DNA of 64,000 bases from Pseudarcicella hirudinis (GTDB lineage Bacteria > Bacteroidota > Bacteroidia > Cytophagales > Spirosomataceae): contig NZ_FOXH01000002.1 of assembly GCF_900115665.1 (NCBI RefSeq), positions 575,670 to 639,669 on the forward strand, written 5' to 3'. The translations under genes and the position numbers were made by a program. Under the pieces are notes generated by a model that ran no database searches, was not told where the DNA came from, and saw nothing but the letters and a program-made list of their open reading frames with translations. Shown piece by piece: positions 18,469 to 27,891 of the stretch. Numbering within the stretch: the first letter of the stretch is position 1; each line of letters starts with the position of its first letter.

Positions 18469-18736
18469 AATTAGGATCGGGTCTTAAGGTTTGGCAAAAT
18501 GTTGTAGTGTTCTGTGATATAAAAGTAACAAAAAAAGGATTGCAGTAGTTTCTGATGCTTATAAATACCCCTGCGGATACTGAATCCGGTTCGTGTATCA
18601 AGAAGCAGGTTTCGTAAATAATTATCACTTGTTAAAAGTATTTCAGTGTGGAAAATACCTGTTTTTGTGTGGAAAATACATGACTGTAATGAAAAGTTGT
18701 TATAATTGCACACATTTAACACATTCTATAACGACT

Positions 18737-20305
18737 ATGAAAAGATCTATTTTATCAGCCATATTTCTGGCTGTGTTATGCCCTCTTATTGGCTTTGGAC
18801 AAAAACCAACTTACGTTCGGAAAAATGCTCACAGTATTGGAGCTCAGGCTGATATTCAGGCTATGTCAAAAGCTTTAAAATTAATGAGAAAACTCCCTTG
18901 TGACAATCCGGTGAGCTGGTATTATCAGGGGGCTATCCACCATGTGCCTGATCCTCTTGAAATTACGGGGCCTAATTATTATTGTCCTCAATATAAAACC
19001 ACGGCTGATACTTTGCTGGGATGGGATACCTGTCCGCATATGCAGCCCGGATTTGTACAATATCACTTCCTGACCTGGCATAGATTGTACATTTACTATT
19101 ACGAAAAAATTATCCGCAAATTATCAGGTAAAAAAGATTTTGCCCTGCCATACTGGAATTATAATGTTCCAGCTCAAAGAACAATGCCAACAGGTTTACG
19201 CCTGCCAAAAGATACCACAATCAATGGGTTGTATGAAGTAGAACGTTCTCCTACATTAATGGCTGGACAATCTATCAACAATAATGCAAAAGACGGAATT
19301 GTGAAGAATGTGAATGGAAAAATTGTAGTTGACAGCATCGGAGCAATGGGCTATGTATTAGATCCGGATTATCTGTGGAATTCGTACTATATTAAAAACT
19401 TTTCAAGTGAACTTGAAGATGGTCCTCATAACGTAATTCATGATTACGTAGGAGGAGCCGTGAATCCGGCGGATACACTTGTTAAGCTTTATAACAGAAT
19501 TTATCAATCCTATAATTTTAAAGATGGTTCAAGAGCTTATGGTCTGATGGCTGACGTACCAAGTGCCGGATTTGATCCTATTTTCTTCTTTCACCATGCA
19601 AATATTGACCGCCTTTGGGCTGAATGGGAGAAAAGACATTATGAATTAAGCTGGGATGAATTCCAGAAAGCAGGATGGTGGCCTTATGTTTTCTTTGATG
19701 AAAATGGTAAAAAGGTTGTCTATAAATCGATGAAGGAGGTTTATGAAAAAATCAGAAATATAGACTATACTTATGACTATATGTTAGCACAACCTAAATT
19801 GCTTGCTGCCAATAAAGTAAGTGCCAGATTCTCTGAGGAAAGTGTTTTAGGTACCGTTTCAGCAAATAAATCAATGGTTGAAAAATATAACTCTTTTGAA
19901 GTTAATTCATCCAAAAAACTGGTATTACTGGCCGGAGCTGATAAAAGTAAAAAAGTATACTCCCTTGAGGTAGAAATTGGTTTTCAGAAGCAGACCAAAA
20001 CCAAACTGGTTGTGATGCTGAACGATGATAAAGCTAAAAAGCTTAGCCGTGAACCTAAAAAGTATATTGTCGGAATTGTTGGTTTATTTGGAGCTAACAG
20101 TCATCATCAGGCTTCTTCAGGCCATTCCGGACATGGAGCACATGCAGGTTTTACAAAAACATTGAGATTTGATATTACTGATGAACTGGCAGCGCAGGCA
20201 GCAAGCGGAGATAAATTCAAAGTTTCAGTGTTCCAGCTGCGTCCTGAACCGAAAAACCCGATTACGGTAAAAAGTGTAACCGTGAAAGAAATAAGCAGAT
20301 TATAG
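18737..20305 (+). CDS. Secreted tyrosinase / polyphenol oxidase with C-terminal KFDV-like domain
   Basis: 522 residues from ATG 18737. The frame runs back to a GTG at 18593, but only 18737 gives a signal peptide (MKRSILSAIFLAVLCPLIGFGQ). The type-3 copper site is visible: CuA region with H68/H69, H101, H110 and H115 in FLTWHRLY, and CuB with H231-x3-H235 and H286/H287 in DPIFFFHHANIDRLW. The enzyme oxidises phenols to quinones. After the catalytic core, a domain at about 370-522 resembles the C-terminal domain of plant polyphenol oxidases and holds a His-rich loop (NSHHQASSGHSGHGAHAG). A terminator follows. Confidence 0.88.
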   Translation: MKRSILSAIFLAVLCPLIGFGQKPTYVRKNAHSIGAQADIQAMSKALKLMRKLPCDNPVSWYYQGAIHHVPDPLEITGPNYYCPQYKTTADTLLGWDTCPHMQPGFVQYHFLTWHRLYIYYYEKIIRKLSGKKDFALPYWNYNVPAQRTMPTGLRLPKDTTINGLYEVERSPTLMAGQSINNNAKDGIVKNVNGKIVVDSIGAMGYVLDPDYLWNSYYIKNFSSELEDGPHNVIHDYVGGAVNPADTLVKLYNRIYQSYNFKDGSRAYGLMADVPSAGFDPIFFFHHANIDRLWAEWEKRHYELSWDEFQKAGWWPYVFFDENGKKVVYKSMKEVYEKIRNIDYTYDYMLAQPKLLAANKVSARFSEESVLGTVSANKSMVEKYNSFEVNSSKKLVLLAGADKSKKVYSLEVEIGFQKQTKTKLVVMLNDDKAKKLSREPKKYIVGIVGLFGANSHHQASSGHSGHGAHAGFTKTLRFDITDELAAQAASGDKFKVSVFQLRPEPKNPITVKSVTVKEISRL

Positions 20306-20324
20306 CATTTTTAGTTAACAAATG

Positions 20325-20358
20325 AAAAGCACTTTCGTCTTGATGGAAGTGCTTTTTT
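20325..20358 (+). terminator. Intrinsic terminator after the tyrosinase gene
   Basis: Stem AAAAGCACTT... (20325-20336 with 20345-20356), 8-base loop, followed by a T-run. Confidence 0.85.
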
Positions 20359-20530
20359 TATGGGAAAATATTTTGCCTGATTTCTTCTTTTTTAGACCAA
20401 TCTTCTGACTAAAGGTCATAAATCAATAAGAAACTACAGTTTTAGGCAGATTTTCAGGGAAGACGGATTTTTGTTTCTGATATTATCCCGAACAGTTGTG
20501 AAGGATGTAAAAAGATTATTAAGCTAAAAA

Positions 20531-20563
20531 TTGATAAAAACGAACGGTTCTTGGCTATCTTTG
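20531..20563 (+). promoter_or_regulatory. Bacteroidota-type promoter for thrA-thrB
   Basis: TTG at 20531-20533, 22-base spacer, then TATCTTTG at 20556-20563, an exact TAnnTTTG box. The predicted leader is about 55 nt. Confidence 0.65.
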
Positions 20564-20626
20564 TTATTTACAGTGAAACAAACCCGTTACAAAAAAACTG
20601 CTGTTGTAAAGCAGAAACTTTAGGAA

Positions 20627-23083
20627 ATGAAAGTATTAAAATTCGGAGGAACCTCGTGCGGAACAGTTGAAAGTATCCAGTCTGTTCTAAGTATTATCAA
20701 AGGAAACCTTGAAAAAGGTAGGAAATCGGCAGTAGTGTTTTCGGCAATGGGAGGGGTGACAAATCAATTGATTGAAGCCGGAAAACGCGCATCATTGGAA
20801 GATACCAGTTATTTTGATTTGGTAAAGGCTATTGAAGATCGTCATTTTGACGTAGTGAGAGCCTTGATTGATGTAAAATCGCAGTCGAAAGTTTTTGCAA
20901 ATATCCGAACGACAATAAACGAACTGGAAGATTTGCTCAAAGGCGTTTGCCTTATCAGAGAAATTTCAGCAAGAACCTCTGATCTGATTGTCAGTTTCGG
21001 AGAACGTCTTTCCACTACTTTGATTTACGAAATTCTGCATGCTCAGGGCGTGGATTGCCAATACCTGGATGCCCGAAAAGTAGTCCGTACCAATGGCAAT
21101 TTCGGAATGGCTGAAGTTAATTTTGAGCTTACTTATAAATTAATCAAAGACCATTTTTCCAAAACCAAATCCCTGCAATTAATTACCGGATTTATTGGTT
21201 CAACTGAAAAGGGAGAAACGACTACATTAGGGCGAGGAGGCTCAGATTATACCGGATCAATTTTTGGGGCGGCATTGAATGCGCATGAAATCGAAATTTG
21301 GACAGATGTTGACGGAATGATGACAGCTGATCCGAGAAAGGTGAAAAATGCGTTTACCATTCCTACCATTACTTATGCGGAGGCCATGGAACTGACTCAT
21401 TTCGGGGCAAAAGTGATTTATCCTCCTTCATTACAGCCAGCTTTTGCAAAAAATATCCCGATCAGGGTTTTGAATACATTTAATCCGGAATTTGTCGGAA
21501 CGGTTGTAAACCGTGAAGCAGATCCGAGTGATTATATTATTACCGGAATCAGTTCTATTGACAACCTTGCCCTGGTAAACCTTCAGGGTTCAGGAATGAT
21601 TGGAGTTGCCGGGGTTTCCGCCAAACTTTTTACCGTTTTGGCAAAACACAAGATTTCTGTTATCCTTATTTCTCAGGCATCTTCCGAGCATTCTATCTGT
21701 TTTGCGATAGACCCTAAGTTTTCTGCAGAAGTTCGTCAGATTCTGGCTTCAGAATTTGCAGCGGAAATTGCAATCGGAGACATTGAAGGAATTGATATTC
21801 AGGAAAACCTTTCAGTGATTGCAGTTGTAGGTGAAGGAATGCGCCATCATACAGGTGTGAGTGGTAAATTGTTCTCTGTTCTGGGTAAAAACGGGATCAA
21901 TATCGTTGCAACAGCACAAGGCTCATCAGAGTTAAATATTTCCGTTGTTATCGAAAGGAAAGATATTTCAAAAGCGTTAAATGTAATTCATGATACATTT
22001 TTCTTCTCATCAGTAAAAACCCTGAATTTATTCCTTGTCGGTACCGGATTGATCGGAAAAGCATTGCTGAATCAATTACAGGGACAAGGAAATTATCTTT
22101 CAAAATATAAAGGTTTAAAAGTCAATCTGGTTGGGGTAATGAATTCCCGGAAAATGTTCATTGAAGAGCAGGGAATTCCTATGGAAAACTGGACTGAAGA
22201 ACTGAATGCCAAAGGAAAGCCGGCAGAATTATGGATGTTTGTGGAAGAGGCAAAAAGACTGAACCTTCCGAACTCAGTATTTGCTGACTGTACTGCAGAT
22301 AAACAAATTCATAATTACTATTTAGGCTTGTTTGAGTCAAATATTTCAGTTGTAACACCTAATAAAGTAGCCAATTCGGGCAAGTATGAGGATTATGCCT
22401 TATTGCACAGAACAGCGCTGAAGAAAGGGGTGAAGTTCCTGTATGAGACAAATGTGGGAGCAGGTTTACCGGTAATCAATACCTTACAGGGTTTGATTTC
22501 TTCGGGAGATCGTTTTGAAAGAATAGAAGGGGTACTTTCCGGGACGTTGTCTTATATTTTTAACAATTTCAAAAAAGGAACAAAATTTGCCGACATTGTA
22601 CGGGAGGCAAAAGCAAAAGGTTATACAGAACCTGATCCGAGAGAAGATTTGAGTGGTATGGATGTGGCTCGTAAAATATTGATTTTAGGCCGGGAAATTG
22701 GTCTGAAAATTGAACCTGAAGATGTTACAATTCACAAATTACTTCCTGAAAATTGTGAAAAAGCGCCAACGGTCGATGAGTTTTTTGAACAGCTTGAAGT
22801 TTCAAATACTTATTTCGAGAAAATGGTTGACGAGGCTGAAGCAAGAGGAGAGGTATTACGTTTTATTGCAACGCTGGAAGATAACAAAATTAATATCGGT
22901 GTGAGAAGTATTAACAACAGACATCCGTTCTATATGATGGACGGAGCCGATAATGTGATTTCTTTTACGACCAAACGTTATTCTGATCGTCCTTTGGTAA
23001 TTAAGGGACCTGGTGCAGGTGCGGAGGTAACGGCATCAGGCGTATTCGCTGATATTGTGGCAATCGGGAGTTATCTCGGGTAA
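20627..23083 (+). CDS. thrA: Bifunctional aspartokinase / homoserine dehydrogenase
   Basis: 818 residues, the size of E. coli ThrA. The aspartokinase domain (about 1-290) begins KFGGTSCGTVESI, ACT regulatory domains lie at about 310-460, and homoserine dehydrogenase begins near residue 468 with the Rossmann motif LVGTGLIGKALL. It catalyses the first and third steps from aspartate towards threonine and methionine; the ACT domains imply amino-acid feedback inhibition. It is followed after 83 bases by thrB. Confidence 0.96.
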   Translation: MKVLKFGGTSCGTVESIQSVLSIIKGNLEKGRKSAVVFSAMGGVTNQLIEAGKRASLEDTSYFDLVKAIEDRHFDVVRALIDVKSQSKVFANIRTTINELEDLLKGVCLIREISARTSDLIVSFGERLSTTLIYEILHAQGVDCQYLDARKVVRTNGNFGMAEVNFELTYKLIKDHFSKTKSLQLITGFIGSTEKGETTTLGRGGSDYTGSIFGAALNAHEIEIWTDVDGMMTADPRKVKNAFTIPTITYAEAMELTHFGAKVIYPPSLQPAFAKNIPIRVLNTFNPEFVGTVVNREADPSDYIITGISSIDNLALVNLQGSGMIGVAGVSAKLFTVLAKHKISVILISQASSEHSICFAIDPKFSAEVRQILASEFAAEIAIGDIEGIDIQENLSVIAVVGEGMRHHTGVSGKLFSVLGKNGINIVATAQGSSELNISVVIERKDISKALNVIHDTFFFSSVKTLNLFLVGTGLIGKALLNQLQGQGNYLSKYKGLKVNLVGVMNSRKMFIEEQGIPMENWTEELNAKGKPAELWMFVEEAKRLNLPNSVFADCTADKQIHNYYLGLFESNISVVTPNKVANSGKYEDYALLHRTALKKGVKFLYETNVGAGLPVINTLQGLISSGDRFERIEGVLSGTLSYIFNNFKKGTKFADIVREAKAKGYTEPDPREDLSGMDVARKILILGREIGLKIEPEDVTIHKLLPENCEKAPTVDEFFEQLEVSNTYFEKMVDEAEARGEVLRFIATLEDNKINIGVRSINNRHPFYMMDGADNVISFTTKRYSDRPLVIKGPGAGAEVTASGVFADIVAIGSYLG

Positions 23084-23166
23084 AATTACAGGTGTTATTC
23101 ACAGCTATCAAATCTTAAAATGATAGGTAAGTTCAACAAAAAAGGCAGGACTTACTACTTTTCTAA

Positions 23167-24099
23167 ATGGAATCAATAAAAGTTTTTGCCCCGGCTACGG
23201 TGGCTAATGTTGCTTGCGGATTTGACATTTTCGGTTTTGCAGTTGATAATCCCGGAGATGAATTAATTCTGAAAAAATCTGATCGGAAAGGGGTTAGAAT
23301 CAACCGTATTGAGGGAGATGAAGGAAGATTGCCTTTGGCTGCTGAAAAAAATACAGCCGGAATCGCTATTATCAAATTCCTGGAGTTTATCGGAGAAGAT
23401 GGCCAGGGTTTTGAAATGGACCTCAAAAAGCTAATGCCGCTCGGAAGCGGATTGGGTTCTTCTGCGGCGTCTTCTGTAGCAGGTGTTTTTGCGGCAAATG
23501 AATTGATGGGCAGACCTCTGTCTCAGAAAGACTTGCTTCCTTTTGCCATGGAAGGTGAAAGAATTGCCTGTGGTTCTGCGCATGCCGATAATGTCGGACC
23601 AAGTCTGATGGGTGGTTTTGTTGTAATCAGAAGTTATGAACCATTAGATATTATTCAGCTTAAAACGCCTCAGGAGTTATATGCTACCATTGTACATCCT
23701 CATATTGAAGTAAATACAAAAGATGCGAGAAACATCCTGAAAAGGGAAATTTCGCTGAAAAATACCATTACTCAGATGGGAAATGTGGCTGGTTTGGTAG
23801 CAGGCTTAATGTTACCGGATTATGATTTGATTTCCCGTTCTTTGGTTGATGTGATTATAGAACCGATTCGTTCGATTCTCATTCCTCAGTTTGACGATGT
23901 GAAAAATGCCGCCCTTGAAAATGGTGCTTTAGGCTGTTCTATTTCCGGATCAGGGCCATCAATGTTTGCCCTTTCTAAAGATTTATTTACCGCAAACCGT
24001 GTAGGAAAAGCTATGCAGGATGGATTTGCGAAAGTAGGAATTGGTTCGGAATGTTATGTTTCAGGGATTAATCAGGCTGGCCCTGTTGTATTGGGTTAG
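23167..24099 (+). CDS. thrB: Homoserine kinase
   Basis: 310 residues of the GHMP kinase family, with ATP-binding motif PLGSGLGSSAAS at residues 91-102 and the N-terminal FAPATVANVACGFD pattern. It phosphorylates homoserine for threonine synthesis. It is downstream of thrA in an operon. The next expected gene, thrC (threonine synthase), is missing: a terminator follows and the neighbour is on the other strand. Confidence 0.95.
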   Translation: MESIKVFAPATVANVACGFDIFGFAVDNPGDELILKKSDRKGVRINRIEGDEGRLPLAAEKNTAGIAIIKFLEFIGEDGQGFEMDLKKLMPLGSGLGSSAASSVAGVFAANELMGRPLSQKDLLPFAMEGERIACGSAHADNVGPSLMGGFVVIRSYEPLDIIQLKTPQELYATIVHPHIEVNTKDARNILKREISLKNTITQMGNVAGLVAGLMLPDYDLISRSLVDVIIEPIRSILIPQFDDVKNAALENGALGCSISGSGPSMFALSKDLFTANRVGKAMQDGFAKVGIGSECYVSGINQAGPVVLG

Positions 24100-24122
24100 G
24101 ACTGCATTAAGTGATATTCGTA

Positions 24123-24159
24123 AAAAAGGTGGTAAAACGATTCGTTTTGCCACCTTTTT
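24123..24159. terminator. Intrinsic terminator ending the thrAB operon
   Basis: 18-bp stem with one G-U pair (24123-24140 with 24142-24159, arm AAAAAGGTGGT...). The apex loop is tiny, so the last pairs are probably open. Usable by the leftward VanZ-like gene as well. Confidence 0.88.
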
Positions 24160-24184
24160 CTTTGTTCAGAAGAGTTAAGGAAAA

Positions 24185-24559
24185 CTATGCTTTATTAAAT
24201 TTTGACTGAAATCTTGTAAAAACTACATAAACACCAAAGCCTAAAAGCACACCGATTGAATCTGCTAAAGCATCAAATAAGTCGAAAGATCTGTTGAACT
24301 CCACTGGTAAATTCTTTTGCCAGAATTCAATCAGCAGGCCAAAAGCTATTCCGCTTAGAATTACCCATAAAGATTTGCTGCCGTTAAATAACCATAAGAA
24401 TGACCAAATGGCAAAAGCAGCAAAATGATCGAATTTATCACTTGTACCATGTTCCGGTAATTCCTTGCTCGGAAGACTGCAAAGTGTAAAAATGATAACC
24501 GTCCAGATTATCGCCGGATATTTGGTCTGAAGGATCTGAAATATTTTTTGCATATACAA
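24185..24559 (-). CDS. VanZ-like family membrane protein
   Basis: 124 residues, four predicted membrane segments. The VanZ-like pattern is DKFDHFAAFAIWSFLW in the middle and GLLIEFWQKNLPVEFNRSFDLFDALADSIGVLLG near the end. The family is named after a teicoplanin-resistance accessory protein, but small stand-alone members like this have no known role and do not imply antibiotic resistance. Confidence 0.88.
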   Translation of the reverse strand: MYMQKIFQILQTKYPAIIWTVIIFTLCSLPSKELPEHGTSDKFDHFAAFAIWSFLWLFNGSKSLWVILSGIAFGLLIEFWQKNLPVEFNRSFDLFDALADSIGVLLGFGVYVVFTRFQSKFNKA

Positions 24560-24860
24560 AATTATATATTTTGGATGAAAAGACTGAACTTTTTAAGTTA
24601 AGCTTTTGATATTTTTACGTGTAAAATTATACGTGTGCAAACTGTGCAAATATGTATTTTTTTGCATTGTATTTTTTAATCGGTATTATAATTCTGATTT
24701 TAAAAAATAAATACCCATTTAAGAGCTCGTTTTTTTCATATTGAAGAATTTTGAGTTACATTTGAACAATTCTTTTAATTCACGCACCCGGAAACAATAA
24801 GTATATATTCTTACCAGAGGAGCGTTTTTGAGCATTGAATCATAAACCAAATTTATTCAA
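24560..24860. other. Divergent intergenic region before the hexosaminidase (301 bases)
   Basis: No gene. It contains TACATTTG (24757-24764), a perfect -7 box for the rightward gene but with no good TTG upstream, and a direct repeat of TGTGCAAA (24634-24641 and 24643-24650, 9-base period) next to two ACGTGT copies that could be an operator. Confidence 0.4.
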
Positions 24861-26480
24861 ATGAAAAAACTTTTCACCCTTCTTTGCCTGATTTGCATTA
24901 GTGTAAGCGCTTTCAGTCAGAATACATATAATATTGTTCCGGTACCACAGAAACTGGTTCCTCAGAGCGGTGTTTTTAAACTGACTAAAGATACTAAAGT
25001 AGTCTTCAAAACCGGCGACAATGAGACGCAGCGAATTGCTAAACTTTTTGCAGATCAGATCAACACATCAAGTGGTTTGAACCTACAGGTTAAGCCTGCT
25101 TCAACGGGTTCATCGAATGTAGTTGAATTGAAAAATAATGCAGCTTTATCTGATGAAGCATATGTATTAGAGGTGACTCCTAAGAAAATCACAATTACAG
25201 CGAAGGGAAATAAAGGATATTTTTATGCTTTTCAAAGTTTGATGCAATTATTACCGGCAGAAGTTTTCAGTTCTGTTAAAGTTTCTGACGTTAAATGGGA
25301 AGCTCCGGCCTGTAAAATTGAAGATGCTCCGCGTTATGCTTACAGAGGTTTGATGCTGGATGTGGGCCGTCATTTTTTCCCGGTTACATTTATCAAGAAG
25401 TTTATCGATATTCTTGCTTTGCATAAATTAAACACCTTCCACTGGCACCTTACTGAAGACCAGGGCTGGAGAATTGAAATTAAAAAATACCCGTTGCTGA
25501 CTCAGATTGGTTCAAAACGTAAGGAAACACTCGTTGGCCATTATGGTACAAATAAATATGATGGCAAGGAGTATGGCGGATTTTATACTCAGGAAGAAAT
25601 TAAGGAAGTTGTTGCCTATGCTACTTCGAAATTTGTAAATGTTATTCCTGAAATTGAATTACCAGGACATGCTACTGCTGCTTTGGCTGCTTATCCCCAG
25701 TTAGGATGTAATCCTGATAAAATCTACCAGGTAGTAACTACATGGGGCGTTCATGATGATGTTTTCTGCCCGAGAGAAGAGACTTTTACCTTCCTTGAAG
25801 ATGTTTTAACTGAAGTAATGGCACTTTTCCCAAGTCAGTATATCCACATTGGCGGAGACGAATGTCCTAAGAAACAATGGAAAGAAAGCCGTTTTTGCCA
25901 GGATTTGATGAAACGTGAAGGCTTGAAAGATGAGCATGAATTGCAGAGTTATTTCATCCGTCGTATCGACAAATTTATTACTTCAAAAGGCCGTAAAATG
26001 ATCGGTTGGGATGAAATTCTTGAAGGCGGTCTTTCTCCGAACGCAACCGTAATGTCATGGAGAGGTATTGAGGGAGGAATTGCCGCGGCAAAAGAAAATC
26101 ACGATGCAATTATGACTCCGACAGGATATTTTTATCTTGATTATTATCAGGCTGATCCTAAAACAGAACCGCTTGCAATTGGTGGATATTTACCATTGGA
26201 GAAAACATATTCATACGAACCAATGCCTAAGGAATTAACTGCCGAGCAGCAAAAACACATTATCGGAATTCAGGCTAATGTATGGACTGAGTACATGGCA
26301 ACTCCTGAATATGTGGAATATATGGCTTATCCCCGTGCAAGTGCTTTGGCTGAAATTGCCTGGAGCCCGAAAGAACTTAAAAACTATCAGGATTTCGAAA
26401 AACGTATGAAAGTTCATGTAAAACGTTTGGAAAAACTGAAAGTAAACTTCTGCAACGCATTTATTGCAGGGAAAAAATAA
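24861..26480 (+). CDS. Beta-N-acetylhexosaminidase, GH20
   Basis: 539 residues with a signal peptide (1-20, ending SAFSQ). An N-terminal GH20b-type domain (about 22-155) precedes the GH20 barrel. FHWHLTEDQGWRIEIKKYP (194-212) is diagnostic and the catalytic pair is D333-E334 in HIGGDECPKKQW. It removes terminal GlcNAc or GalNAc from chitin fragments, glycoconjugates or peptidoglycan-derived sugars, in the periplasm or outside the cell. It is a single gene, not in a visible polysaccharide-utilisation locus. Confidence 0.95.
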   Translation: MKKLFTLLCLICISVSAFSQNTYNIVPVPQKLVPQSGVFKLTKDTKVVFKTGDNETQRIAKLFADQINTSSGLNLQVKPASTGSSNVVELKNNAALSDEAYVLEVTPKKITITAKGNKGYFYAFQSLMQLLPAEVFSSVKVSDVKWEAPACKIEDAPRYAYRGLMLDVGRHFFPVTFIKKFIDILALHKLNTFHWHLTEDQGWRIEIKKYPLLTQIGSKRKETLVGHYGTNKYDGKEYGGFYTQEEIKEVVAYATSKFVNVIPEIELPGHATAALAAYPQLGCNPDKIYQVVTTWGVHDDVFCPREETFTFLEDVLTEVMALFPSQYIHIGGDECPKKQWKESRFCQDLMKREGLKDEHELQSYFIRRIDKFITSKGRKMIGWDEILEGGLSPNATVMSWRGIEGGIAAAKENHDAIMTPTGYFYLDYYQADPKTEPLAIGGYLPLEKTYSYEPMPKELTAEQQKHIIGIQANVWTEYMATPEYVEYMAYPRASALAEIAWSPKELKNYQDFEKRMKVHVKRLEKLKVNFCNAFIAGKK

Positions 26481-26531
26481 CACACTCAATTACAACTGAT
26501 TACCAATTAAATTAAATGCTTGAATAGTTTT

Positions 26532-26572
26532 AAAAACCATCCTGACTTAATGTTTCGGGATGGTTTTTTTTA
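26532..26572 (+). terminator. Intrinsic terminator after the hexosaminidase gene
   Basis: 14-bp stem with one G-U pair (26532-26545 with 26555-26568, arm AAAAACCATCCTGA) and a T-run. It can also end the leftward xer gene region. Confidence 0.88.
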
Positions 26573-26574
26573 TA

Positions 26575-27462
26575 TCAGGCTTTGGGATGAGCCTGTTCAT
26601 AGATTTTTTTGATTTTTTCGATAGAATTATGGGTATAAACCTGTGTTGCTGAAAGTGAGCTGTGCCCCAGCAGGTCCTTAATTGCATTCAGATCAGCTCC
26701 GTTATTTAGCAGGTGCGTTGCATAACTATGCCGTAAAACGTGCGGGGATTTTTTGGTCAGGGTTGTAACCAGCGAAAGATATTTTTTTGTAATTCTCTGG
26801 ATTAGTCCGGGGTAGGATTTTTCGCCTTTCTGACTGACAATCAGATACTCACAGGAAAGACCCTCCTCTGATTTTGAGGCAAGATAACCTTGTATAAGAG
26901 ACAGCAATTGCTGGTTGACTGGAATAATTCGCTGTTTATTCCTTTTTCCCAGAACTTTCAGGGTTTTATTATAGAAATCTACATCTGTATCTTTTAATTC
27001 AATTAATTCAGAAAGTCGCATTCCTGAGCCATACAGCAGCTCAAGAATCAGTTTATCTCTTGTTCCTTCGAAGGTGGCTTCAAATGTTATATTGTCTAGC
27101 AGGTTATCCATTTCCGACTCTCTCACAAAAACCGGAAGGTTTTTAGGTGTTTTCAGTGCTGAAACTTTTACCATCGGATCTTTTTCTATAATTTTTTTCC
27201 GGAGGAGGAAATTGTAGAAAGTTCTGAGGGTTGCAATTTTTCTGTTAATAGAGCGGTTTTCCAGTTTGGCTTCGGAAAGAGAAACAATCCAGGATCTGAT
27301 CATTTGATGATCTGCCATTTCAGGATGGTGAAAGTCGTAAGAAACAGCCAGATAGCTGACAAATTGATTCATGTCGTTGCCATAAGCCAGATAGGTGTGT
27401 TGACTGCAACGTTTTTCGGATTGGATAAACTTTAAAAAAAAATTGACTATCTCTGAATTCAT
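26575..27462 (-). CDS. xerC: XerC/XerD-type tyrosine recombinase
   Basis: 295 residues, the usual XerC/D size. The N-terminal SAM-like DNA-binding domain (1-90) is followed by the catalytic domain. The full active set is visible: R149 in GSGMRLSEL, K173, H241-x2-R244 in HVLRHSYATH, H267 and nucleophile Y276. It resolves chromosome dimers at dif with a partner Xer. Lying next to rpsU it has the conserved Bacteroidota gene order, so it is the housekeeping enzyme and not an element integrase. XerC versus XerD cannot be decided. Confidence 0.92.
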   Translation of the reverse strand: MNSEIVNFFLKFIQSEKRCSQHTYLAYGNDMNQFVSYLAVSYDFHHPEMADHQMIRSWIVSLSEAKLENRSINRKIATLRTFYNFLLRKKIIEKDPMVKVSALKTPKNLPVFVRESEMDNLLDNITFEATFEGTRDKLILELLYGSGMRLSELIELKDTDVDFYNKTLKVLGKRNKQRIIPVNQQLLSLIQGYLASKSEEGLSCEYLIVSQKGEKSYPGLIQRITKKYLSLVTTLTKKSPHVLRHSYATHLLNNGADLNAIKDLLGHSSLSATQVYTHNSIEKIKKIYEQAHPKA

Positions 27463-27569
27463 GATTCTAAGATAGTCAATTTTTATATAAAATGCTGACG
27501 GTTATCTGCTTAATACACGATTAACTGATAACGGGTAAAAAATACCTGATAGAAAAGTCAACCTGAAAA

Positions 27570-27764
27570 CTAAGCTTCAAGATTACCGTACATTTTTTGC
27601 TTGTAAGTAGCGCGGATAACTTCCGTACGACGATTTACAGAAGGCTTTTCGAATGCACCACGTCTGCGAAGTTCTTTCACAACACCAGTTTTTTCGAATT
27701 TCTTTTTGAATCTTTTAAGCGCTTTGTCAATTGACTCGTTTTCTTTTACGTTGATAATCAGCAT
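27570..27764 (-). CDS. rpsU: 30S ribosomal protein bS21
   Basis: 64 residues, basic, with the bS21 patterns ESIDKALKRFKKKFEKTG and RRRGAFEKPSVNRR. It binds the 30S platform near the 16S 3' end; in Bacteroidota it helps hide the anti-Shine-Dalgarno sequence. No Shine-Dalgarno is seen upstream here, unlike the autoregulated rpsU genes reported in Flavobacteria. It has a strong promoter of its own and precedes the xer gene by 107 bases. Confidence 0.95.
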   Translation of the reverse strand: MLIINVKENESIDKALKRFKKKFEKTGVVKELRRRGAFEKPSVNRRTEVIRATYKQKMYGNLEA

Positions 27765-27803
27765 ATTGATTTTTTGTTTTATGTCTTAACTTAAACTGAG
27801 GTG

Positions 27804-27834
27804 CAAAGATAAATGATTCAGCTGTGTAAGTCAA
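27804..27834 (-). promoter_or_regulatory. Strong Bacteroidota-type promoter for rpsU
   Basis: Read on the minus strand: TTG (27834-27832), a 20-base spacer, then TATCTTTG (27811-27804). Both boxes are perfect and the predicted leader is about 33 nt. Confidence 0.8.
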
Positions 27835-27891
27835 GTATTTTTCTGAATTTAAACGGTTGATTTTTAAGGTTTAGGACTGATTCTGTTAGTT

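Larger units (their letters stand above)
20306..20626. other. Intergenic stretch between tyrosinase and thrA (321 bases)
   Basis: It holds the tyrosinase terminator and, at its right end, the thrA promoter. I see no leader peptide with Thr/Ile codons and no recognised riboswitch. Confidence 0.5.

Noticed and set aside
18593-18736. Upstream GTG start for the tyrosinase
   Set aside because: It would add 48 residues with no similarity and bury the signal peptide that begins at 18737.
26575-27462. Xer-type recombinase as integrase of a mobile element
   Set aside because: It lies beside rpsU in conserved housekeeping order, with no attachment-site repeats, tRNA or element genes nearby.
27765-27803. 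Shine-Dalgarno autoregulation of rpsU
   Set aside because: The leader has no AGGAGG-like stretch near the ATG, so the mechanism reported in Flavobacteria is not supported here.
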